Assembly (NCBI GenBank): GCA_029891385.1
Contig: CM057235.1
Location: 15,800,001 to 15,864,000, forward strand
Reading direction: 5' to 3'
Source: Erythroxylum novogranatense
Taxonomy: Eukaryota; Streptophyta; Magnoliopsida; Malpighiales; Erythroxylaceae
DNA: 64,000 nucleotides
Both the position numbers and the translations under genes were made by a program. Shown in pieces: positions 1 through 8,625 of the stretch (its first letter is position 1; each line of letters starts with the position of its first letter). The notes under the pieces are model-generated. The model had not been told where the DNA came from. It saw only the letters and a list, made by a program, of their open reading frames with translations, and searched no databases.

Positions 1-1
1 C

Positions 2-1996
2 AGTTGGACTGAGGAGTGTCAGAAGAGTTTTGAGGAGCTGAAACATCGGTTGACTACGGCACCGGTGTTAGCTTTGCCATCAGGAACTGGAGGTTTTGAA
101 GTTTTTAGTGATGCTTCCCAGCAGAGATTGGGATGTGTTCTGATGCAGCATGGTAGAGTGATAGCGTATGCCTCGGGATAGTTGAGGTCTCACTAGGTGA
201 ATTACCCAGTGCATGATTTGGAGTTAGCTGCAGTTGTGTTTGCCTTGAAAATCTAGAGTCACTTCTTGTATGGTGAGACGTTCTAGATTTTCACTGATCA
301 TAAGAGTTTGAGGTATTTGTTGAGTAAGAGGGAGTTGAATCTGAGGCAGAGGAGATGGATAGAGTTGCTTAAAGATTATGACTGCACGATTGAGTATCAT
401 CCGGGGAAGGCCAATGTGGTGGCTGATGCATTGAGCAGGAGATCTCATATCAGTGCGGCTCAGATTCAGATTGGGAGATTGCCTAGTTTGATTCAGTTGA
501 GGACTCTAAATGTGCAGATGGATTTGGGATAAGATGGAGCTCTGATTGCTAGTCTGAGGCTTAGGCCGATGTTGCATGACAGGATCAGGCGAGTTCAGGA
601 CCAGGATCCTGTGTTGGTAAGACTGATTGAGAGAGAGAGATCTGATCAGGATTCAAATTTTGAATTGAGAGATGGGACTCTTTGGCTGGGTCAGAGATTA
701 TGTGTTCCAGATGTGGATGATTTGAGACGTGAGATTCTGGAAGAAGCGTATGTGGCCACTTATGCTATGCATCCTGGTACTACCAAGATGTATAACACTC
801 TTAAGTTGCATTTCTGGTGGCCTGGCATGAAGAGGCAAGTGGCAGAGTTCGTTTCTAGATGTCTGACGTGCCAGCAGGTTAAGGCTAAGCACCAGGCCCC
901 AGTGGGGAGACTGCATTCGTTGCCCATTTCGGAGTGGAAGTGGGAACGAATAAAGATGGATTTTATTATGGGGTTGCCTAGGACGCCGAGGCAGCATGAT
1001 GCGATCTGGGTCATAGTGGACCGGTTGACTAAATCGGCTCACTTCTTGCCAGTGCGAGAGAGCAATACGCTTGATTAGTTGGCCCAGAAGTATGTGGCAG
1101 AGATAGTGAGACTGCATGGGGTCCCAGTGTCTATAGTCTCAGACAGGGATCCCAGATTTACTTCGAGATTCTAGAAGAGTTTGCAGTCGGCTATGGGTAC
1201 TCGGTTGAACTTCAGTACAGCATTTCATCCTCAGACAGATGGACAGAGTGAGAGGACGATTAAGACTGTTGAGGATATATTGCGAGCTTGTGCATTGGAG
1301 TTCAGAGGTTCTTGGGATCAGTATTTGGCTATGGTTGAGTTTGCTTACAATAATCAGTATCAGAGCAGTATTGGGATGGCACCGTATGAGGCGTCGTATG
1401 GGAGGCCGTGTAGATCGCCTCTTTATTGGGATGAAGAGGGTATGAGGATGCTCGAGGGTCCCGAGCTGATTCAGGACACTGTGGATAAGATGAAATTGAT
1501 TCGTAGTCGCATTAAGGCGGCTCAGGATAGACAAAAGAGTTATGTAGATCAGCATTGGAGAGAGATGGAGTATGATGTAGGAGATAGGGTTTTCCTCCGA
1601 GTGTCACCTTGGAGAGGAGTTTTGGGATATTACAGGAGGGGCAAGTTGAGCCCTCGATATATTGGTCCTTATGAGATCCTAGAGAGGATAGGACCCTTGG
1701 CTTATAGATTGGCATTGCCGAGTGAGATGTCCCAGTTACATGACGTGTTTCATGTGAGTATGCTCCGGAGATATCGTTCAGACCCGACTCATGTGATTCC
1801 GGCTCAGGAGATTGAGTTGGCCAGAAATTTGAGTTATGTAGAGGAGCCGATTCAGATTGTGGGGTCTCGGATCAAGCAATTGAGGAGCAGGGTGATTCCA
1901 TTGGTGAAAGTCCTTTGGAAGAACCACTCAACTGAGGAAGTGACTTGGGAGACTAAGGAGCACATGAGGAGGCAGTACCCTCACTTGTTCGGTTAG
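2..1996 (+). pseudogene. gypsy pol: RNase H - integrase - chromodomain, multiple stops
   Basis: One reading frame runs from base 2 to the TAG at 1994-1996 with no frameshift but seven in-frame stops (179, 194, 254, 284, 530, 1076, 1172). RNase H is marked by [23 protein letters not shown] and [12 protein letters not shown]. Integrase has the zinc-binding region (MHPGT...CLTC), the catalytic Asp of KMDFIMG, the Asp of SDRDPRF and the Glu of GQSERT. The last about 50 codons (VIPLVKVLW...EEVTWE) are a chromodomain-type tail. The first zinc-ligand His appears changed to Tyr (TAT at 749-751). Most stops look like CAG to TAG or CTGG to CTAG transitions. It cannot make a full polyprotein. Confidence 0.92.
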
Positions 1997-2029
1997 TCAG
2001 GTAAGAAATTTCGGGATGAAATTTTTATT

Positions 2030-2042
2030 AGGAGGGGAGAAT
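2030..2042 (+). other. polypurine tract of Tekay-like element
   Basis: AGGAGGGGAGAAT directly precedes the LTR start TGTAACATCCCG. This is the usual place for plus-strand priming in reverse transcription. Confidence 0.8.
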
Positions 2043-2602
2043 TGTAACATCCCGTTACCAATGTGATGGGCATATTGGTAATTCGGATGGGTTAGAATTG
2101 AGTGCATTCATATTTTGAACTGCACATGCATTTTTGCCTCTATATTATGATAAATGATTATTGTTGCACAAGCATATGTATGTACACACATGAATGACAG
2201 ATTCCCGACATGATGGTGTAAATTGGAAATTCTGTAACTTTTGTATAGGTTGTGCTTTGATTTGTGAATTGAAGTGAAAATTGAATGCTAGAGGTTTGGA
2301 AAATGGAATTGGAGTGTATGACCAAGTGTTTCATGTTTTTGAGGAATTATAGAATTTTTCCTGAAAATTTTAGAGTTATGGGTCCAGACCGGGAAAACGA
2401 CCGAATGGATGATAGATCGAATTCCGATTCCGAATTTGATTTGTCCAATGGCACGGAAAGATTATAGTTATGATTGTTGGGATTTGGGTTTAGAGCCATT
2501 GGAAATTCGGGAGAAATTAGAATAAGAAACTAGATTTACGCTGTTCGGATTGGTCTTGAGGCAATTGAATTGCCAAACGATCCCTTAAACCTTTAGTCAT
2601 TT

Positions 2603-2610
2603 TATATAAA
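2603..2610 (+). promoter_or_regulatory. TATA-like box of the Tekay-like LTR
   Basis: TATATAAA, 560 bp into the LTR, is the best candidate for the LTR core promoter. Transcription would run rightward, placing the hairpin array about 1.4 kb downstream in the LTR transcript. Confidence 0.5.
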
Positions 2611-3219
2611 ACCCTGTACCTTTTGAATTTGGCTTCCACGACATTTGCTTCTTTGAGTTTGAAAGAAGAAAATTTCTCTTCTTCTCTTCTCCTTCGTGGA
2701 TCTCCATCCTTGCTCTTGCTTTTCATTTCTCTTGCTTAATTGCTTCCTCCTTCACCATAAATCTACCCCTTAACCTTTGAGATGAAGAAGATGATGATGG
2801 GTGTGCATTTAGGTGATTGTCGTGGGTGTGCTTAAGCTTGGGATTGGAGTATCTTGGGTGATTTTCGAAGTTTTGAAGGCTTAATCAAGTAAGTTCTTAC
2901 CCTTTTATGCTTTAAATAGTTTGATTTGATGAGTGATTAGAGAAATTGATTGTTGTGATATGTTTGAGTTTCGGATGATAGGGATTTGAGAATTTTGTTG
3001 ATTTAATTTTGGGTATTTTAAGAATAATTGATTTAGATGGAATTGAGTTTTAGGGTTAGTAGTTTAGAGTATATTGAGTTGTTTTGGAGTGTTTGTAAAG
3101 AGAAAAGTTGGATTAAAAATTGACAGATCTGAGAAATCTAGGTTTCGGGCGTTTTTCTGAGATGCACGTCGCGACATGTGATGATGAACACACCGTGGTG
3201 AGCCGTTCCTCTTTCGCAC

Positions 3220-3291
3220 GCCCCGACGAGCGAAAGCAGGTACATCGTGACGAGCGAAAGTAGGTACGCCGCGACGTAGGCAAGGCATCTC
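3220..3291. repeat. GC-rich 24-bp minisatellite in LTR (3 units)
   Basis: Three 24-bp units start at 3220, 3244 and 3268. The first two share the core GACGAGCGAAAG.AGGTAC; the third keeps the CGACG.AG.. pattern. The block lies in a CpG-rich island (about 3160-3335) in otherwise AT-rich LTR sequence. Confidence 0.7.
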
Positions 3292-4030
3292 GCCACGGTG
3301 AGCGATCTTGCGCCGCGGCGAGGACGCCTATTTTTCGAAATTGAAGTTGAGTGTTTTAATTGATGGTTTTGAGGTTTTAGTCTTACTAAATTGGTTCTTG
3401 AGTGATTGAATTTAGAGACTAAGAATTGTGCATTTATAAGAATGGAATTTCTGAATTTTTTTTCGAAGGTCCTTGAAATCGGATGGAAATTGAATAGTGA
3501 ATGTGATTTATGATTGGAGTGTGAATTTTGAGAGTCCAGAATTTAGTCAAATGAGTTATGGTGTTAGGAATTGCTATCTTTTAGAGGATAAAGAGTTGAA
3601 TTGGAAAGATTCGGGAATAGGATCGGGAATGTCATAAATATGTATTGTACGTATTTTAAATCGCTGCATGTACATTATTGACCTGAAACTGTGCAATTAG
3701 TAATGTTTGTATATTCTGATTGTTTTAGAGGCACAAGTGGAGCGTCGATCCTCCGACGTAGCTGAGACTTCCTGACAGTAGCTCGGAAGTTTAGAGGTTA
3801 GTAACCTAGTTGGTTTCTCAACATTTATGTGTTTAATTTTATGCACTCATGCCATGTGGAGATAATGGAGGGTTTATTTGTGATTGCTTTTGATTGATTT
3901 CGGACCATAGGTGTCCGAAATATTTGGATCTTGTTATAGAAGTGTAAATTGTGATTCATGGAAATGAATTGATTTTTGTGCGATATGAGACATGTGCATT
4001 CATGCATAAAGGCATGATCAGATAATGACA

Positions 4031-4168
4031 GTTGTGATCAGAGCAGCCAACGTATTTCAGAGCTTTAAGCTCAACGCATCAGGGCCTCGAGCCCAACATA
4101 ATTTTTAGAGCCACAGGCTCAACGTATTAGGGCTTCAAGCCCACCGTAATCAGGCGCACAGTCACAAC
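4031..4168 (+). other. multi-hairpin array closed by a 7-bp stem
   Basis: GTTGTGA (4031-4037) pairs with TCACAAC (4162-4168). Between them lie four 13-nt palindromic elements: GAGCTTTAAGCTC (4060-4072), GGGCCTCGAGCCC (4082-4094, one imperfect pair), GAGCCACAGGCTC (4108-4120) and GGGCTTCAAGCCC (4130-4142). They form two 48-bp units. Arms alternate GAGC/GCTC with GGGC/GCCC, a compensatory change. The same arrangement occurs at 19845-20048 in a diverged LTR. The pattern is seen directly; function as RNA or DNA structure is inference. Confidence 0.7.
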
Positions 4169-4788
4169 AACGTAATAAAATGGAAAGTGTCACATGTGCA
4201 TTATATATGTGATTGATAAATTGTGAATTATATGAAACGTGAAACACCTGATATCTGTGAAATAGAATGCATGTGACATTTTTTAATGTGCTAATATGTG
4301 ATATTATGTGTATTGCTTGGATATGCATGAGTTGGGTGAACCATCGATGATGGTTTGTCGCTGAGTTCGCAAACTCACCCAACATTGCAAATGTTTTTCA
4401 GGACAGAGTCAGTAGACTCCTAGCTCCAGTTAGCGAGAGACTTTTCCTTCCTTGCGGAGCGTGTTGGTAAGAGAAGTATGGCTTACAGGTCGGTCAGCTG
4501 GGATGATTTTTGTGGATGACCTAGTTAGTTGTGTATCAGTTTCTTTTTGGAGTATTGTATTTTCGAGACTTTGGAAAACTGATAGATTTGTACTTTTCCG
4601 GTTATTAAGAAATGAAATGAGGAGTATCTTGGTTTCAAAAATTTAGTGATTTGGATATTACGGTTTTATTGCATTGATGCCATGTGGATTATAGAAATGA
4701 TCATTCGTAATGCACCCTCATCGTAAGTTATGTATCGGAATGACCTATGGGCATCCCGGTGCGTACCCCACGATAAGGGGGCGCTACA

Positions 4789-6129
4789 CCAGCAACCGGA
4801 TCGGCGGGATAGGAAAGGCCAACAGCCGGATCGGCAGGAGAAGACAGCGGAGAGACATCTTCTTCCTCGTTTGAGCTCAGGTCCAGCACCTCATCTGGCA
4901 AGACCTCTCTTTCCTTCTCAACTATCCCTCTTACCTCCTAAAGTGAAAGACGAAGCTTAGAAGGAAGCATCGGCTCGGCATAATCCTTGAAGGAAGGAAT
5001 ACCCGACTCGTCAGGATGGCAAACGCTATGGGAGTTCCTCAAGACGGAAAGAGCGAAGTCGCAAGCAAATTCCAAACACTCTTCGTGTAAATATCGCTCT
5101 TTCCATCGCTTGATTGCTTCCATCCTTTGCTCTTGACAGAGGCCTGCAGCTCCAGCACTTTCTTCTCGACCTCTATTTTCTGTGTCATTGCCTCGTGACA
5201 CTTTTGGAAGGCTTTCGAACTAAGCTCCTCCTCCAATCTTACCCTTCCGGTGGCGTCGAGCACCTTTTGCCTTAGCCTCTCAATGCGGAGCTACGACATT
5301 CGGCATTCACTCTCCAGCTCGGCCCTGGAAGCTATCATCCTACCCCTCTCCTCCTCCCCCGAAGCGAGTTGAGCCCTCAAAATGCTCTTCTCTTCCTCCA
5401 AGATATTCTTCTCCTCCTCCATCGAAGAGAGTTGGGCTCGTAAGATGTCCTTCTCCTCCTTTGCCTCTGAAAGTTCATCTCTTAGAGTATTAACTTGCTC
5501 ATGAAGGTCGTGAACCTCCCGATCCATTATTTGCCTCACTCCATCGAGCTGATCAAGACGTTGATACATCGCAGAGGCGAACGCCAGATCCCTGGTACAG
5601 CCACGAATGAGACTAGCCATCAGTTCTTTATTGTTTAGTGTATCCAAAAACTTCTCGTCCGCAGGAGGAACAGCTTTCTGGGCAATATACAGAGCCACAT
5701 TAACGTCCCTAAGCAATGTAGTCTTGTCAAGACTGATCGTGGACTCCCATTTTCTGCCACTGGAGGCTCTCTCTTTCCCTTTACCCTTATCCAATCGGGG
5801 TTCTTGCCTTTCCCCCACTTCTCTCTCTGGCTGACTGGACGATCGACCAACACTCCGAGCGATCCTCTTTCTTTTGAGTGGCGGCTCTATCTCTTCCTCC
5901 TCTGACTCCACTCGGCCCGCACTCACCGATTGGGTCGGTAATGACGCTGACAAGCCAGGTCAGTCCTCAATGGACAGAAGGGTCAGAATTGCTGTAGATT
6001 GGTCCGACATCGCCGACTGAGTGACGCCTTCACTGGCCCATGCCTCCTTCCTCTTCTTTTTCCCATTGGCTTGCCTTTTGGATTTAGGGAGACAGGAAGA
6101 CCCGGCGAAATCTTGGACCCTTACCATGG
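4789..6129 (-). pseudogene. Tat antisense ORF, exon 2 (truncated copy 1)
   Basis: Read leftward from the exon start next to the ATG at 6127, it gives MVRVQDFAGSS..., matching MVRIEDYAGPA... of the complete element's antisense ORF (start 44089). The product is a basic Lys-rich stretch, then a long Glu/Lys/Leu-rich coiled coil (about 5300-5560), then an acidic Ser/Glu region. A TGA follows the segment ending SIED (about 5960) and other frame breaks exist. The last roughly ten codons are cut off by the Tekay-like LTR at 4788/4789. The protein belongs with the plant gypsy-type transposon ORFs once called Transposase_28; molecular role unknown. Confidence 0.8.
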
Positions 6130-6205
6130 CTGCACAATTATAGAAGCAGGTTAGAAATCAAAATTAATACTTGTGAATACAGCAGATAAACTACAAGGAA
6201 TTAAC
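6130..6205 (-). other. predicted intron in Tat antisense ORF, copy 1
   Basis: On the minus strand GTTAATTCC (from 6205) to TGCAG (ending 6130) gives a 76-nt intron aligned with the 81-nt one at 44092-44172. In this decayed copy the exon phase is off by one because of a nearby indel. Confidence 0.45.
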
Positions 6206-7173
6206 CAGGAGGGGCAGTCTCCTCTTACAACCCTCTAATTCGAGAAGGGGGTCAATCAAAAAGGCACTGGCTGATGCCCCTCCATGGTCAAAAGAATACC
6301 AACCGAGCGTCTTGATCCTACCGATCACCTCCCATTCCTCCCTAGAAAGGTGTAGGTCGGCAATGTCATTCCATTGCTCGGTCAGGGGATACCTCCACGG
6401 CTGGGATTCAAAAGTGGATCCTGGGGGCCTAACGAAGAAATACTTCTTTTTCCACGCTTTGATTGATCCTGCTATTCCAACAGGATGATACCTTGCATCT
6501 CTATACTGGAGGTGAGGAATCCCATCCCCGACGCTCGAGCTCTAGTTCATTCTTAAAAAGTGTCGCAGAATACTGATCGATGGGGGACATCCAAAATAAT
6601 GGCACAGCAGGGCGAGACCGTTGATGAACCTACAACCAATTGGGGGAATCTGGCTCAGACCTAATTGGTAGGCGCGCCATACTTCATCGATGATTGGGGC
6701 ATACGGTAGCTTCATACCACTGACCAAGAAAAAGCTCTCTGTCACAGCAAAGTAGCCGCCCCACTGCTATAAATCCTTTCATTCCGACCAGCCAGCCTAG
6801 GCCCCCATGACGAGGGGATATTATGCTTAATAACCGACCGATTCAGCTCCCTATCGGTCATCGTCGAAGGGTAGCTCGGTGGTTTCTCAACGATTTGCCC
6901 ATCCTTCGAGGCACTAGCTCCGACTTCCTCATTCCCCCTTAACTTCGATGCCTCATTTTCGTCGGCTTTCGGTGCCTCCACTGCCTCCGCCGCTATCTCC
7001 AACGACCCAACAGCCTATAAAGCTTCTTCGGTAACCAGTTCCTGATGAAGCTCCATCAGAACCGTACTTACTTCCCCACTAGGACTCGGGGATGTCGGTG
7101 ACGAAAACTGGCGTGGAGGCAATGGAGAAGGAGAGGGGGAGCTAGATTCGTTCCTAGAGCTAGTTGACGACAT
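6206..7173 (-). pseudogene. Tat antisense ORF, exon 1 (copy 1)
   Basis: The ATG at 7173 begins MSSTSSRNESS, like MSTASSRSM of copy 2 (ATG 44955). A Ser/Pro-rich N-terminus is followed by the conserved block TMTDRELNRS, then MKLPYAPIIDEV, FINGLALLCHYFG, PPSISILRHFLR and YFFVRPPGS. Breaks: TAG at 7015-7017 (ALQA-type codon to stop), a frameshift near 6745-6765, and a TAG at about 6543 where copy 2 has a Gln. Transcription would start toward the 3' LTR and run opposite to gag-pol. Non-functional now. Confidence 0.8.
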
Positions 7174-7826
7174 ATTTACTGAAAATCACACTTACAAGGG
7201 AGGAAAGGAAGAATGACGTACCTAGTTTAGGGACTGGAACTGGGGATTTGGTTGATGGTGAGAAAGAAATTTTCTATGACTGCGAACAGGTCGATAAAGA
7301 ACAGAGGAAATGGAGATTGAAAAATTGAGCACGCAGAAAGTGAAGGGGTGTGTCAATCCTGAGCATTTATAACAAGGTACCAAGCGGACGTACTGATAGA
7401 ACTTGGACACGCGGCAAAATCTGGGTCATGCAAATTAGGGTTATCAGTCACCCATAGCGGCACAACAGTTGAAGGGACGTATGTGATAGCCGTACAACGG
7501 TTACAAAAACGTTTCGTTTCAAATTTCGAAAACCTATCAGAGGACATGCACCATTAGTAATGATTAAATTCATTGCTTTGATTTGGTGTCTGTACTCAAT
7601 CGATCGACCTTATGATTACGCTCGATCGGTCGATCTTCTGCCTACTTTTGATTGGTCGGTCCTATCTCTACCCTCGATCAGTCGATCTTATCTCAAGTCG
7701 TCAGGCACTAATTGTTGATGATCGATCGATCGGACCTATCACGAGCTGTCATACAGATAAGTTGTATGATCCTTATGAACTCCTTCGACCCTTCCCCTTG
7801 GTCAGACTCGAGGATTAGGGGACTTA
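7174..7826 (+). other. Tat-like 3' untranslated spacer and polypurine tract
   Basis: No gene is seen. From 7595 to 7740 it is rich in GATCGATCG/CGATCGGTCG palindromes. It ends in a purine-rich tract (GAGGATTAGGGGA, 7810-7822) just before the LTR, corresponding to GAGGAGTAGGGGGG (45674-45687) in the complete element. Confidence 0.65.
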
Positions 7827-8157
7827 TGGTTGGGTCGGTCGTGCTAGGCCCAAGCCCAGACTCAGAACGACGCATGGGCCGATCAACCCATCCTTTGGAG
7901 ACTGACCTAATTCCTACAGGTAAATCATATAAATTTATTACCTCATCATGAAAAAGGTACGATTCCCATAACCCTATTTTTCTCTACTCACCAGCTACCA
8001 AAAGCTCTCACAAAAGCTGACTTAAGCGTCGAAGGGGCCTACCGGAAATCAACCCCTGGCGCGCCTTTATTGTTTTGCATGTATCATCAACGCATAATCA
8101 AGCAATCTCATGGACTCAAGCAGCAATGCCCAACCCCACCAAGATCCGACTGAACCA
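7827..8157 (+). repeat. 3' LTR of the older Tat-like element (331 bp)
   Basis: It starts TGGTTGGGTCGGTCGTGCTAGG and ends GACTGAACCA, matching the 429-bp LTRs at 35757 and 45691 but with about 100 bp missing overall. The predicted target duplication is CATAT (8158-8162). Confidence 0.8.
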
Positions 8158-8420
8158 CATATCTATATCACTTTCGAAAACATATCACCACAGTACAATA
8201 TTGCTGTCATGTTCAATAATACATCCTCCAATACAATTGCATTGAATCATTATCTGTTATGTTTACCCATCCACTATTTATCCTTTCTAATTATCCGTAA
8301 CTTTTTTTCTCATATCATGAAAGAGTATCATCATTTTCTCACCTCAAATTCTTAACAATTGTTTAACCCATACACATGCGCCTATGCAAGATAATAATAC
8401 TGGCGCTATGATACCACTAA
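8158..8420 (-). mobile_element. leader and primer-binding site of minus-strand gypsy element
   Basis: On the minus strand the LTR end (...GTGCCCAACA) is followed by TTAG and TGGTATCATAGC (8405-8416), a near match to the initiator-Met tRNA primer site TGGTATCAGAGC. The rest (8158-8400) is AT-rich leader without a recognisable gene, cut off on the left by the Tat-like LTR. Confidence 0.6.
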
Positions 8421-8625
8421 TGTTGGGCACCGTTTCTAGAGCCTAACTTTAAAACGGATACCCTATGACATGATTGTACTCTGATGATGTTTCCTTAACC
8501 TTCATCGATTCATCTTCTTGCTTTGATACCACAAATACGAGATCCCGTTTTCAGAACCCAACTCTAAACAAAATACCATCGTACTTGAGCATGGTTCCGT
8601 GTAATCTTTTCTTGCTTCGATATCA
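8405..8625 (-). repeat. three tandem primer-binding-site-like motifs
   Basis: Minus-strand motifs are TGGTATCATAGC (8405-8416), TGGTATCAAAGC (8520-8531) and TGATATCGAAGC (8614-8625). Each is adjoined on the LTR side by a related stretch of the type CCCGTTTTCAGAACCCAAC. Units are 115 and 94 bp apart. Only the leftmost sits at the expected place outside the LTR. Confidence 0.65.

Larger units (their letters stand above)
1..4788 (+). mobile_element. Tekay-like Ty3/gypsy retrotransposon, 3' half
   Basis: The order is RT end/RNase H, integrase, C-terminal chromodomain, polypurine tract and 3' LTR, all on the + strand. The pol order and chromodomain place it among chromoviruses, and the long LTR fits the Tekay/Del branch (lineage is inference). 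The 5' LTR, gag and most of RT lie left of the window. The 3' LTR ends abruptly inside the antisense ORF of an older Tat-like element, so this copy inserted into that element. The expected target duplication next to the right end is CCAGC (4789-4793); its partner should lie left of the window. Confidence 0.9.
2043..4788 (+). repeat. 3' LTR of Tekay-like gypsy element (2746 bp)
   Basis: It starts TGTAACATCCCG after the polypurine tract and ends GGGGGCGCTACA, where Tat-like sequence begins. It holds a TATA-like box at 2603-2610, a GC-rich minisatellite near 3220-3291 and a hairpin array at 4031-4168. Short open frames inside it are non-coding LTR sequence. No second LTR is in the window, so ends rest on the TG...CA rule and the junctions. 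Confidence 0.9.
4789..8157 (+). mobile_element. older Tat-like Ty3/gypsy element, right part
   Basis: It carries the same parts in the same order as the 3' end of the complete element at 35757-46119: antisense ORF (4789-7173), AT-richer spacer with GATCGATCG-type palindromes, polypurine tract and 3' LTR (7827-8157). Its gag-pol side is separated by the Tekay-like insertion and lies outside the window. Similarity to the complete element is clear but low, so it is an older, separate insertion. Confidence 0.85.

Noticed and set aside
698..1555. Minus-strand open frames opposite gypsy integrase
   Set aside because: No homology or start context; the plus strand encodes recognisable integrase.
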